Positions 1 to 7,143 of a stretch of DNA of 37,551 nucleotides are shown piece by piece; position 1 is the stretch's first letter; every line of letters begins with the position of its first letter. A program made the translations under genes and the position numbers. Source of the DNA: Candidatus Helarchaeota archaeon (GTDB taxonomy: Archaea; Asgardarchaeota; Lokiarchaeia; Helarchaeales; HEL-GB-A); assembly GCA_016840125.1 (NCBI GenBank), contig JAEOSY010000121.1, forward strand, positions 1 to 37,551, given 5' to 3'. The notes under the pieces are model-generated. The model worked only from the letters and a program-made list of their open reading frames with translations, was not told the origin of the DNA and ran no database searches.

Positions 1-2
1 AT

Positions 3-536
3 ACATTCCTGCCTTCCCTTAGTAAGCGATTAGCTGAGAAGATTAATCCCTTTTTAGAGAAGCAATTCCTATCGGATTCTATCCACTACTTTGAGGAATT
101 TTTAAAGGCAAATACTCCACCAATTGTAGAAATAGATACTCTACCCCCTCACGTTCAAATAGAAGCATCACCAGAATTTAACACAGAAGTGAAGAACTTT
201 ATCTTTGATTATCTTGAAAATGTGCCTGGTATTAAAGCTGTTTCCATCACGCTCGACACCAATTCCTCCTTGTTTTGGATTGTCCTGGATCCTATTTTTG
301 AAACGCTTCAGAAATCAAGCCTCGCACTCTTTAAGCGATCGAAGCAATATCTGTTGCAAGTCCCCTCCTATTCAATTCAATCCCTCCTGTTTGAATGTAC
401 GAATTACTCGCATTTACTCTACAGCTTAGATGAAGGGTTGTTCAGTACAATAATCGGTCAAGACGCGGATGAACTCAGTCAGATTCGCTCTTATGCGATA
501 AAAGCAGAACAGTATGTGAAATTACTAGCGGATTGA
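3..536 (+). CDS. C-terminal part of an unknown protein (5' end outside window)
   Basis: The frame is open from the first bases of the window and ends at TGA 534-536, giving at least 177 residues. An internal ATG at 189 exists, but the upstream codons read as normal protein (for example SKRLAEKINPFLEKQF), so this is the tail of a longer gene. The tail mixes amphipathic helices with hydrophobic strands (VSITLDTNSSLFWIVLD) and ends in a helix (IRSYAIKAEQYVKLLAD). I see no cysteine cluster, signal peptide, membrane segment or nucleotide-binding motif, and I do not recognise the family. It runs convergent to the small zinc-ribbon gene that follows after about 30 nt. I am confident that it is coding; the function is unknown. 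Confidence 0.6.
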   Translation, partial: TFLPSLSKRLAEKINPFLEKQFLSDSIHYFEEFLKANTPPIVEIDTLPPHVQIEASPEFNTEVKNFIFDYLENVPGIKAVSITLDTNSSLFWIVLDPIFETLQKSSLALFKRSKQYLLQVPSYSIQSLLFECTNYSHLLYSLDEGLFSTIIGQDADELSQIRSYAIKAEQYVKLLAD

Positions 537-568
537 AAAGTCGCACACTACTAGAAATACTCTTTTTC

Positions 569-820
569 TCACTTTATTTCAATATTCCGCGCAATGAGCT
601 CCTGTTCCGTTTCCCACTTGAATTGGAGGTAGGTGAGGGGGTTCTCAAAACCACAGTCACAGAAGAAATAGACTCTTTTATCCTTCTTTCCTTCCCAGAA
701 CCGGCGCTGGCTCCAATATAACTCCTCTTTGCATTGAAAACAGATGGGGCGTACCACTTCGAACCAATCATGAAGCGCTAGTAATCTGGATTCCAATAAA
801 GGCCTTACTTGTACTTGCAT
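569..820 (-). CDS. small zinc-ribbon protein, unknown function
   Basis: Encodes 83 residues from ATG 818-820. It carries two cysteine pairs, CFQC near residue 30 and CDC near residue 55, which fit a single zinc-binding ribbon. The flanks are aromatic and charged (YWSQRRFWEGKK). A longer frame begins at ATG 872-874, but that codon almost abuts a TATA-like element (878-888), so it would lie upstream of the transcription start. The chosen ATG has AGGTG six bases upstream. There is no other domain, signal peptide or membrane segment. It may bind nucleic acid or protein, but that is inferred only from the ribbon. Confidence 0.6.
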   Translation of the reverse strand: MQVQVRPLLESRLLALHDWFEVVRPICFQCKEELYWSQRRFWEGKKDKRVYFFCDCGFENPLTYLQFKWETEQELIARNIEIK

Positions 821-877
821 AGCATTCACCTTTTTATCTAAACTTATATTTGAGAACAAAATTTGAATTTCCAATGC

Positions 878-888
878 GCATATTTAAA
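878..888 (-). promoter_or_regulatory. TATA-like element of the zinc-ribbon gene
   Basis: On the minus strand the bases read TTTAAATATGC. This lies about 58 nt before the chosen start codon of the small zinc-ribbon gene, leaving room for an initiation site and a leader of roughly 30 nt. It helps decide the start, because the alternative upstream ATG is only a few bases away from it. Confidence 0.4.
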
Positions 889-1000
889 CCCCTCAACTCA
901 ATTAGTAATTCTTACCACAAATTATATGAGATCCTTTTTTATCAGTAAAGAGTTTGATATGATTAATCGATGGTAAAGATATGTGTAGTGGCAACTAAGA

Positions 1001-1942
1001 ATGAGAAACTGTAAAAAATGTCAGCAACCAGCGGCGATTCACTTACCTAGCTATGGTTTAAGTTTGTGTTCTGTGCATTTCATTGATTTTTTAAGAAATA
1101 GAGTGAAGAAGACGATTAGTAAATATAAGTTGCTAAATCCTCATGAAAGAATTGCAGTTGCACTGAGTGGCGGTAAAGATAGTGCCGTTTTATTTCAAAT
1201 ACTGGACTATTTATATGCTGAGACACTAGACTTGATTGGGCTTCATATAGATTTGGGTGTAAAATCCGCAAAATATTCCCAGGAATCCTGCCAACACGCT
1301 GAAAAACTATGCAAGGATTTGGATCGTGAATTTATTTGTATTAGTTTGGAGAAGGAATACCGGATTTCCATGGATCTCGTGAATGATAAGGCGAATCAAC
1401 TTCGGCGCTCCCTCTGTGGGAATTGTGGGACGATTAAGCGGTATTTATTAAACAAGCATAGTCTGCAGCTAGACTGTGAAAAACTTGCTACTGGGCACCT
1501 ACTCGACGATGAAGTGAGTGTTCTGCTAATCAATTTGTTTAATGGAAACACTAACCAACTCATTCGAATGGGACCTAATTTAGCAGGCAATAATGGGGTT
1601 ATGGTTACCAGAATTAAGCCATTATACGAGATTTCAGAGCGAGAAACTACCGTTTATACTCAATTTGCAGGATTACCATTTCAAGATGTTGATTGCCCAT
1701 ACGCGGTGGGGGCCACCTCATTAAAATACAAGAAGATTCTTCATGATTTTGAAAAAGCATCACCCGGAATGGCAATTTCCCTGCTGCAAAATTTTATCAA
1801 GAAAATCTTGCCTCCATTGAAGGATTTCTATCAGAAAACTGATAAAACTAAGGTAAATACCTGTTTGACATGTAATGGACCTACGATTGACGAGGTATGT
1901 GCTTTTTGTAATCTGAGAAATTTATTGATTGAAGAGATGTGA
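1001..1942 (+). CDS. TtuA/Ncs6-type tRNA 2-thiolation enzyme
   Basis: A 313-aa PP-loop ATPase of the TtuA/Ctu1 family, which adenylates a tRNA uridine and replaces its oxygen with sulfur. Visible features are an N-terminal zinc site (C4, C7, C23, H26), the ATP pyrophosphatase loop SGGKDS at 56-61, the cysteines C139 and C142 in CGNCG and C232 in DCPYA, which match the three Fe-S/catalytic cysteines of TtuA, the ATGHLLDDEV helix at 163-172, and a C-terminal CxxC...CxxC zinc finger. The length is normal. It starts at ATG 1001 without a clear SD. The last codons overlap the next gene, TrmI, by 4 nt, so the two are probably co-translated as a tRNA-modification pair. The uridine modified (54 or 34) cannot be decided from sequence alone. 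Confidence 0.88.
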   Translation: MRNCKKCQQPAAIHLPSYGLSLCSVHFIDFLRNRVKKTISKYKLLNPHERIAVALSGGKDSAVLFQILDYLYAETLDLIGLHIDLGVKSAKYSQESCQHAEKLCKDLDREFICISLEKEYRISMDLVNDKANQLRRSLCGNCGTIKRYLLNKHSLQLDCEKLATGHLLDDEVSVLLINLFNGNTNQLIRMGPNLAGNNGVMVTRIKPLYEISERETTVYTQFAGLPFQDVDCPYAVGATSLKYKKILHDFEKASPGMAISLLQNFIKKILPPLKDFYQKTDKTKVNTCLTCNGPTIDEVCAFCNLRNLLIEEM

Positions 1943-2739
1943 AGGAATTGGATAATATAATTAAGAACGGAGATTATGTTTTAATAGTCTATGGGGATAG
2001 GGGGCGGTGGTTAGTCCAAGTTAAAGAGGGGCAAACATTTCATTCTAATAAGGGCTATATTGAATTTGATTCTCTAATCGGAAAACCATATGGAATTACA
2101 TTTGAAAGTTCGAAAAACAATACATTTTCGTTTTTTCACCCCACCCCTGCTGACTTTTTACTTAAAACGATTCGAAAGACTCAAATTATTTATCCGAAAG
2201 ATGCGGCACTCATCTTAATTCAAACTGGAATTGGTCCCGGATCAATTGTTGTCGAAGCTGGAGCTGGAAGTGGCGGCTTAACTTCCATTTTAGCCTATTA
2301 TGTAAGGCCCAATGGAAAAGTTTACAGCTATGAAGTGCGAGAAGAGTTTCTAAAAAAGGCGCAAAAGACACTAAACCGTGTAGGTCTCGAAGAGTTTGTA
2401 GAATTAAAAAATAACGATGTGCTTAATGGGATTGAAGAGCGTGACGTGGATTCAGTGGTGCTAGATCTTCCGAATCCGTGGGATGCAGTACCTACTGCTG
2501 AAAATGCCCTGAAATCCGGGGGAACATTTGCATCCTTATCCCCCACAATCATACAAGTCCAAAATACAGTCGAAGTTCTCCGAGAGCATAACTTTGGAGA
2601 TGTTAGAACCTGTGAGTTACTCCTCCGTCCTTGGAAAATCTCCCTAAGAAAAGGAACTTTTGTTGCCACACGCCCTCAAACACAAATGATCGGTCATTCT
2701 GGATTCCTAACCTTTGCACGAAAATTAAGTAAGCCCTGA
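1939..2739 (+). CDS. trmI: tRNA (adenine-N1)-methyltransferase TrmI (m1A57/58)
   Basis: A 266-aa class I SAM-dependent methyltransferase of the archaeal TrmI family, which makes m1A in the T-loop (positions 57/58). The N-terminal beta domain includes GDYVLIVYGDRGRWLVQV. The SAM motif I is VVEAGAGSGGLTS (about 102-114). An acidic motif follows (YSYEVREEF), and the catalytic loop is VLDLPNPWD. The tail RPWKISLRKGTFVATRP is typical of the family. The start is GTG 1939, which overlaps the stop of the TtuA-like gene (GTGA). This coupling joins two enzymes of which at least one, and perhaps both, modify the T-loop. The next gene is convergent and ends 10 nt away. Confidence 0.88.
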   Translation: MKELDNIIKNGDYVLIVYGDRGRWLVQVKEGQTFHSNKGYIEFDSLIGKPYGITFESSKNNTFSFFHPTPADFLLKTIRKTQIIYPKDAALILIQTGIGPGSIVVEAGAGSGGLTSILAYYVRPNGKVYSYEVREEFLKKAQKTLNRVGLEEFVELKNNDVLNGIEERDVDSVVLDLPNPWDAVPTAENALKSGGTFASLSPTIIQVQNTVEVLREHNFGDVRTCELLLRPWKISLRKGTFVATRPQTQMIGHSGFLTFARKLSKP

Positions 2740-2749
2740 AAAAGAGATT

Positions 2750-4513
2750 TTATAATAATGACCCGCACGAGGGACAAATCCTGGCAAAAAGGGTAATGGG
2801 CGATTTGCAGTCAGGACACGTCCGGAGGGCCCTATTACAATTAGGACAGACCTTAGCCATCATGATAACATGAGTTTTACAATTTGGACAAACTGCTTTG
2901 GAGCCAATGATTTGAACATCATTAGTTTCTTCTTTTGGTGTGGTTTCATCACCGGTTTCTTCAAGAATAGTGGATAGACGGTCTAAGCGGTTTTGAAGAG
3001 GATTTTCCTCTGCATATGTTGTAATTTTAATTCCCTCGTCCGTCTCTTCCAGTAGTGCATTACTGGAAACGGTTTCTGGTGCGACTGGAGTTACGGGAGG
3101 AGCTGGCGTAGCTGGAGCGGGCATTACTGGGGGGGGGGCTACTGGTGCAGGAGCGGAAGCCATAGGCGCTGTATCTTCTAGTAAGTTTGTTAAATCATCA
3201 AATAAACCATCTGATACAGGTTCAGCTTGTACCTGAGACATTTCAGCATTTCCTCCTGGGGGTGTTGGCACTCTGGGGCTCTCTGGAACTGCAGGGGCTG
3301 TCGGAGCTACAGGTTGTGGAATTACTGGTGCAGGCGGATTGGGTAACGCAGGACTAGATGGCATAGCTGCTGTTACTGGTGGAGGGGGTTGATATACAGG
3401 TGGAGCTGGCTGAGGTACTACTTGCTGCGTTTCGACAGGTTGTGTTTGATTCATTATTTCCATCAATTCATCGAACACCACTTCTTCTTGCACCGGCTCA
3501 ATGGGGGGACTTGGGATTGCGGGAATACTGGGAGCAGCTACTGCTGGCGCCTCTTGGATTACGGCGGGTTCTGGTGGTCTCATTTCAACCGTGGGTTTTG
3601 ATGGTACGATCTTAGTCAATTTCAATTTGCCTTTCTTCTCATACTTTTTTATGATCTCCATCAATTTAATTCGATTTATTGAAGTTTCTTGAATAATATC
3701 GTCAAGCGTATATTGACCATCACATAATTTCAAAACTATTGCATCTTGTTTCGGAAATTTCTTTGGCTTGAATACCCCTTCGAAAATGGGAAAAACATAC
3801 ACAGAGCCTGCGCGTTCTACTACTGAAACTCCTTTGGGTGAAGGCGTTGTGGGTTCTCGCGTCGGTTTTACTACTGTCTTTTTGGGAGCTGTTGGAGCTG
3901 GTTTTTCTCCTATGATTAAACGCTTCAGTTTAATCCATTTCTTTTTCTGGTATTTTCGTAAAATTTCATCTACCTTTAATTGGGGCAACCTGGTCCTTGC
4001 GCAGATATCTGTGATTGTATTTTGCCCATTAACAAGATGTAAAACTTTGGCCTCTTCCATCCCAAATTTCTTATTTGATATTGAGACCGTTAAAACTGGA
4101 ACCCGAACCGCTGCTTTTGCTGGAACTTTTTCCTCCACCTCGCTTATTGATTCCAGGAGTTCATCTATTTTTGCCGAATAATTATTCATCTGCCCCTTAA
4201 AGGCAAGGAGCTGCCCCACTGGACCTTTTGAAGAGTTTAAAATAACTAAAGTTTTTTCTGAAACCTTAAAGAAAGCGATGTTCGTTCCACTTAGCGGTAA
4301 GCTATGGTCACCAATAGATAAAAGATCAAAGTTTCCTTTAGTGAAAGAAATAATAAAGTCTGTGAAGTCTACAATCTCGTTATCAATATATTTAATGATA
4401 GCTGTTGAGTCCACTATCGCAACTGCAACATTTCCACCTACAAGCCGCCCAACATTTCCCTTTATTACATTCACTACGTCAGACAGCTTTTTTAATCCAT
4501 CTAATTCACTCAT
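2750..4513 (-). CDS. roadblock-like, tandem winged-helix, Pro-rich and double zinc-ribbon protein
   Basis: A 587-aa modular protein. Residues 1-125 look like a roadblock/longin-type alpha-beta domain (VAVAIVDSTAIIKYID, TLVILNSSKGPVGQLLAF). Two homologous winged-helix-like units follow, near 150-205 and 255-315; each begins with a line like KVLHLVNGQNTITDI or IVLKLCDGQYTLDDI and ends in a KKxKLKLTKI-like strand. Then come about 200 residues rich in Pro, Ala and Val, apparently disordered, with short acidic helices (LFDDLTNLLED). The C terminus holds two CxxC...CxxC zinc ribbons (CPNC, CPNC, CPDC, CPSC). I chose ATG 4513 because GGAGG lies upstream of it; a longer frame from TTG 4531 would contain that SD. 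Roadblock domains commonly bind small GTPases, which are abundant here, but no partner is encoded next to it. The function is unknown. Confidence 0.7.
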   Translation of the reverse strand: MSELDGLKKLSDVVNVIKGNVGRLVGGNVAVAIVDSTAIIKYIDNEIVDFTDFIISFTKGNFDLLSIGDHSLPLSGTNIAFFKVSEKTLVILNSSKGPVGQLLAFKGQMNNYSAKIDELLESISEVEEKVPAKAAVRVPVLTVSISNKKFGMEEAKVLHLVNGQNTITDICARTRLPQLKVDEILRKYQKKKWIKLKRLIIGEKPAPTAPKKTVVKPTREPTTPSPKGVSVVERAGSVYVFPIFEGVFKPKKFPKQDAIVLKLCDGQYTLDDIIQETSINRIKLMEIIKKYEKKGKLKLTKIVPSKPTVEMRPPEPAVIQEAPAVAAPSIPAIPSPPIEPVQEEVVFDELMEIMNQTQPVETQQVVPQPAPPVYQPPPPVTAAMPSSPALPNPPAPVIPQPVAPTAPAVPESPRVPTPPGGNAEMSQVQAEPVSDGLFDDLTNLLEDTAPMASAPAPVAPPPVMPAPATPAPPVTPVAPETVSSNALLEETDEGIKITTYAEENPLQNRLDRLSTILEETGDETTPKEETNDVQIIGSKAVCPNCKTHVIMMAKVCPNCNRALRTCPDCKSPITLFARICPSCGSLL

Positions 4514-4939
4514 CTTCGTTAAATCCTCCAAAATCCCCCTTGAAATATGATAGCTTCACTCTGGCTCGGTAAAAACTCCGGCTTTTCAGGGGAATTCGTT
4601 TGATCTCCAGACTTTGCTTGAAGAATAATTATACAGTATTAAGTTGGGACTACCTTTAAAATGTTTTTAACTTAAAACCACTATTCGTCTGAGATTAATG
4701 GTAGGTTCAGGGGGATTTTCGAGGGTCCCCTCGGAAGGAAATCCAATAACTCTTTAGAATTGATTTAAGGTAGTTCAAAAAAAAAGATTGTAAAAAGCGG
4801 TATAGCTTTGTTTTTATTGGATGAAAATTACATGAGATGAAAAATTCAAAGGCTAATTTGTAAGGATTCCCCCTCTTCTTTAATAACCCAAAAAATTTTA
4901 AGTGATTCCTTCCTTATGAATCTAAGTTAGAATGACTGT
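4514..4939. other. gene-free stretch with a strong hairpin
   Basis: There is no open frame worth calling between the roadblock gene and tRNA-Val. A perfect stem CGAGGG/CCCTCG (4720-4733) sits inside an outer GGATTT/AAATCC pairing (4713-4718 with 4739-4744). The rest is AT-rich with several T and A runs. It must hold the leftward promoter of the roadblock gene and the rightward promoter of the tRNA. I cannot place either TATA box with confidence. Confidence 0.4.
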
Positions 4940-5061
4940 GGACGGGTGGTCTAGTCTGGTATGACACTGCCCTCACATGAATAAATCGGAGATCGGCAGT
5001 GGTCGAGATAACAATAGGGTTTCCCTGTTGTTACGATAAGGATCGAAGCCCTCCCCGTCCA
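4940..5061 (+). tRNA. tRNA-Val(CAC) with two introns
   Basis: The acceptor stem GGACGGG (4940-4946) pairs with CCCGTCC (5054-5060), followed by A73. The D arm has G10-C25, U11-A24 and C12-G23. The anticodon stem is CTGCC (4967-4971) with GGCAG (4995-4999). The anticodon CAC at 4974-4976 reads GUG. A canonical 16-nt intron lies after position 37 (4978-4993). A second, 32-nt intron (5008-5039) interrupts the 5' strand of the T stem between positions 51 and 52. Its ends lie in AGA and AAG bulges around a GTCG/CGAT helix, and its core is an 11-bp hairpin. Removing both gives a 74-nt tRNA with T stem GAGGG/CCCTC. The mature T loop reads ATCGAAG, with A instead of the usual U at position 54. No CCA is encoded. 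Confidence 0.9.
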
Positions 5062-5391
5062 TTATTCTCATTAAATTGTTTTTAAAGTTTGAGCAAACTT
5101 GATCTGTATTTTTTTAATACTCATAAAAACCTACTTGATATAAATTCAAAACCAATTCACGTGCGGTTTCAGAAGTGACCCCTTCTGCACATTAAGTTTA
5201 AAGTAGGGTCCGATGCAGCCCATGGAAGGGACAACCCACGCCGGTGATAAAACTTACTGGCGGGAAGTTCTCAAGGAGAAATTGAAAGACCATTTAAGTA
5301 ACTGTAATCGATTTTTTATGAGTGAAATGAATATTTTTAAAAATTATGATTTACTTGTAATTATTACCAAGAGATTGGAGTTTTTCAAATT
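5062..5391 (+). other. 330-nt gap: promoter and structured leader or ncRNA before eL38
   Basis: A TATA-like GATATAAAT lies at 5137-5145, which would place a transcript start near 5165-5170. From there the sequence is unusually GC-rich for this genome and folds well by eye. CAGAAG/CTTCTG closes a hairpin at about 5170-5188 with GTGC/GCAC outside. CGCCGGTGA pairs with TTACTGGCG over nine pairs around a TAAAAC loop (about 5240-5263). A 64-codon frame at 5213-5407 exists but overlaps eL38 and has no clear SD, so I treat it as incidental. Either eL38 has an unusually long leader of about 225 nt, or a separate small RNA lies here. No known RNA family was recognised. Confidence 0.35.
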
Positions 5392-5586
5392 ATGCCAAAG
5401 GAAATAAAAGATGTTCAGCGTTTTATTGAGATGTCAAGTACTGCTCTTGAGATGCGCGTTATTCGGGTCAAGGATGCGGTGAAATTGAAATTAAGAACAC
5501 CTAAATATCTCTATACCTTAAAATTAGATCCAGACAGCGCGGAAACAGTTATTAAGCAGGTAAAATGTCAAGTCATTGAAATATAA
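5392..5586 (+). CDS. rpl38e: large-subunit ribosomal protein eL38
   Basis: 64 residues that match ribosomal protein eL38 along the whole length: an MPKEIKDVQRFIE start (eukaryotic MPRKIEEIKDFL), a basic middle (VIRVKDAVKLKLRT) and the diagnostic YLYTLKLD strand (eukaryotic SRYLYTLVI), then a final helix. eL38 is a small protein of the large ribosomal subunit, present in eukaryotes and only some archaeal lineages. The start is ATG 5392, with TTGGAG about a dozen bases upstream. It follows the structured leader described above. The next gene, the presenilin homologue, is convergent and ends only 14 nt away. Confidence 0.85.
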   Translation: MPKEIKDVQRFIEMSSTALEMRVIRVKDAVKLKLRTPKYLYTLKLDPDSAETVIKQVKCQVIEI

Positions 5587-5600
5587 AGAATTAGTTTGGA

Positions 5601-6509
5601 TTATAGAAGCCAAAAAATGAGAATACTAATTCCGTAAAAGAGAATCCCTAGCCCAATAGAAATGGGCAACCCGGGCAGCATTTCTCTCTTTCTTAATAGC
5701 CTAAACGTGATAATTGCACCTAGCACAATCCCTACCGTAGTACAAACAAATGGAATTATAGCACCGAGAAGGCCAAACTCAATTAAAAAATCTAATTGAA
5801 AGCCTAACAGTAATGTATGTGTTGATAACATTGAATAAAAGGCTAAATCTCCTAAACCAATTTCCCAATTACGATCTGTATATGTCATATCAACCGGTAA
5901 ATTAGCATTTTCATCCGCCTCTGTCATTTCAATAATCTTTTTAATGGGACCTTTGAAGACCGCAATGATATCATAAATCGAGAGCACTCCAACGAGCAGA
6001 AATGCGGTCCAAGTTGGAAGAACTATTCCAAGAAACGCACCGATGAAAGCGCCATATAACAGTAAGGCGATGTTTTTTGCGAATTCAGATGTTTTATCCG
6101 ATAATAATCCATAACCCAAAAAAGTTCCCGCTACACCTGATACTGCAATAATGATAATAAGGTAAATTAGGTCAGCTAATTCTAGAATAGCCGCGATTAA
6201 ATATAGATAGAAAAAAATTAAAAATATACCCATAAATCCAAAACAAACTATGAAAAATAATTTAAGTACCCTCTCTTTACCATATTTTATTGCAAAATAA
6301 ACCAAAGTTACTCCAATCACTGCAAAAATCGCATAAAAGAAGGCATTTAAGAGTGCATAAAATATCCCCCCCTCTGCTTCAGAGAACGGTGCTCCCTCAA
6401 TAGAAATGCCACTGACGATCCCGATGATTGCGAGTGGAATCGCAATCGCCAGCGTAATTAAAATGGGACGTAATGCGTGTTCGGTTTTAACCGTGATTTC
6501 TGATGTCAG
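5601..6509 (-). CDS. presenilin / signal-peptide-peptidase type intramembrane aspartyl protease
   Basis: A multi-pass membrane protein of the A22 (presenilin/SPP) family, which cleaves transmembrane helices. Both catalytic motifs are present: YDIIAVF (the YD aspartate) and GLGDLAFYSM (GxGD). The C-terminal LPGLPIS matches the family PAL motif. About nine hydrophobic segments can be counted. A start at GTG 6320 would remove the first segments. Upstream, in frame, the sequence continues convincingly (HALRPILITLAIAIPLAI, then GGIFYALLNAFFYAIFAV) to a stop at 6516-6518, yet contains no ATG, GTG or TTG. An SD AAGGTGA (6516-6522) sits six bases before CTG 6507-6509, which I take as the start, giving 302 aa. 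The start is less certain than the family. Confidence 0.8.
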   Translation of the reverse strand: MTSEITVKTEHALRPILITLAIAIPLAIIGIVSGISIEGAPFSEAEGGIFYALLNAFFYAIFAVIGVTLVYFAIKYGKERVLKLFFIVCFGFMGIFLIFFYLYLIAAILELADLIYLIIIIAVSGVAGTFLGYGLLSDKTSEFAKNIALLLYGAFIGAFLGIVLPTWTAFLLVGVLSIYDIIAVFKGPIKKIIEMTEADENANLPVDMTYTDRNWEIGLGDLAFYSMLSTHTLLLGFQLDFLIEFGLLGAIIPFVCTTVGIVLGAIITFRLLRKREMLPGLPISIGLGILFYGISILIFWLL

Positions 6510-6588
6510 AGAGAATCACCTTACTTTTTTTATTTATTAGTATCATAAGGTAATAAAAAAATCCACTATCAGATAGGATCGTGCTGGT

Positions 6589-7143
6589 ATTCAAAAATTA
6601 GGATTGCTTTGCTTTGGAAACGTAGATTTAGGAATTTTAGAATATTTAAAAGAGAATTTAGCAATAACATATAAGGATATCTTTTCGGAAATTATAATAA
6701 TTGATGAAGTTCGTGACTTTCCTGAAAATTCGTTTGATTCTGAGCGGAATCAGTACTCAGCACCTCTATTTCTCCTCACTATTCGAGAATATGCAATAAA
6801 TAATAGCTATGATATGGTTTTGGGAATAACCTCCCTTGATATATTTGTCCCTGTCCAAGATCATGATTTTTTTAGAGGGCAAGCAGAATTTGGGCCTGAT
6901 GCAAAGGCAGCGGTTTTATCCTTACATCGATTCTACGAGGAGTTCTACGATGTCTCACCCAATGCACCACTCTTTCTTTTGAGACTATTGAAAGAAGCTA
7001 TTCACGAAACTGGACATATTCTGGGTTTGAATCACTGCAGGAAAAAATGTGTAATGATGTTCTCAGAATACACGAAAGATGTTGATAAAAAACCTGCATC
7101 GTTTTGTGATACGTGTTGGAAAAAAATTTTATTGTTCCTTTAA
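6589..7143 (+). CDS. amzA: archaemetzincin zinc metallopeptidase
   Basis: A peptidase family M54 protein of about 184 aa. The zinc site HETGHILGLNH is followed directly by the family-specific CRKKCVM, and then CDTC near the C terminus, which together bind a second zinc ion. The N-terminal strand KLGLLCFGNVDLGILEYL matches the family (ilplGxVd). The start is awkward. The first canonical codon is TTG 6604, but it cuts the first beta strand and has AGGA directly against it. ATT 6589 would restore the usual N terminus; no ATG, GTG or TTG exists between it and the in-frame stop at 6574. The gene is divergent from the presenilin homologue and ends 4 nt inside the convergent beta-CASP gene. The physiological substrate of archaeal archaemetzincins is not known to me. 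Confidence 0.85.
   Translation: MQKLGLLCFGNVDLGILEYLKENLAITYKDIFSEIIIIDEVRDFPENSFDSERNQYSAPLFLLTIREYAINNSYDMVLGITSLDIFVPVQDHDFFRGQAEFGPDAKAAVLSLHRFYEEFYDVSPNAPLFLLRLLKEAIHETGHILGLNHCRKKCVMMFSEYTKDVDKKPASFCDTCWKKILLFL

Noticed and set aside
3379..4181. Several plus-strand open frames opposite the roadblock/zinc-ribbon gene
   Set aside because: They are shadows created by the Pro/Ala-rich codons of the minus-strand gene and have no SD or family resemblance.
5213..5407. 64-codon open frame before eL38
   Set aside because: It overlaps eL38, has no well-placed SD, and most of it coincides with stem-forming sequence; it is better explained as leader RNA.
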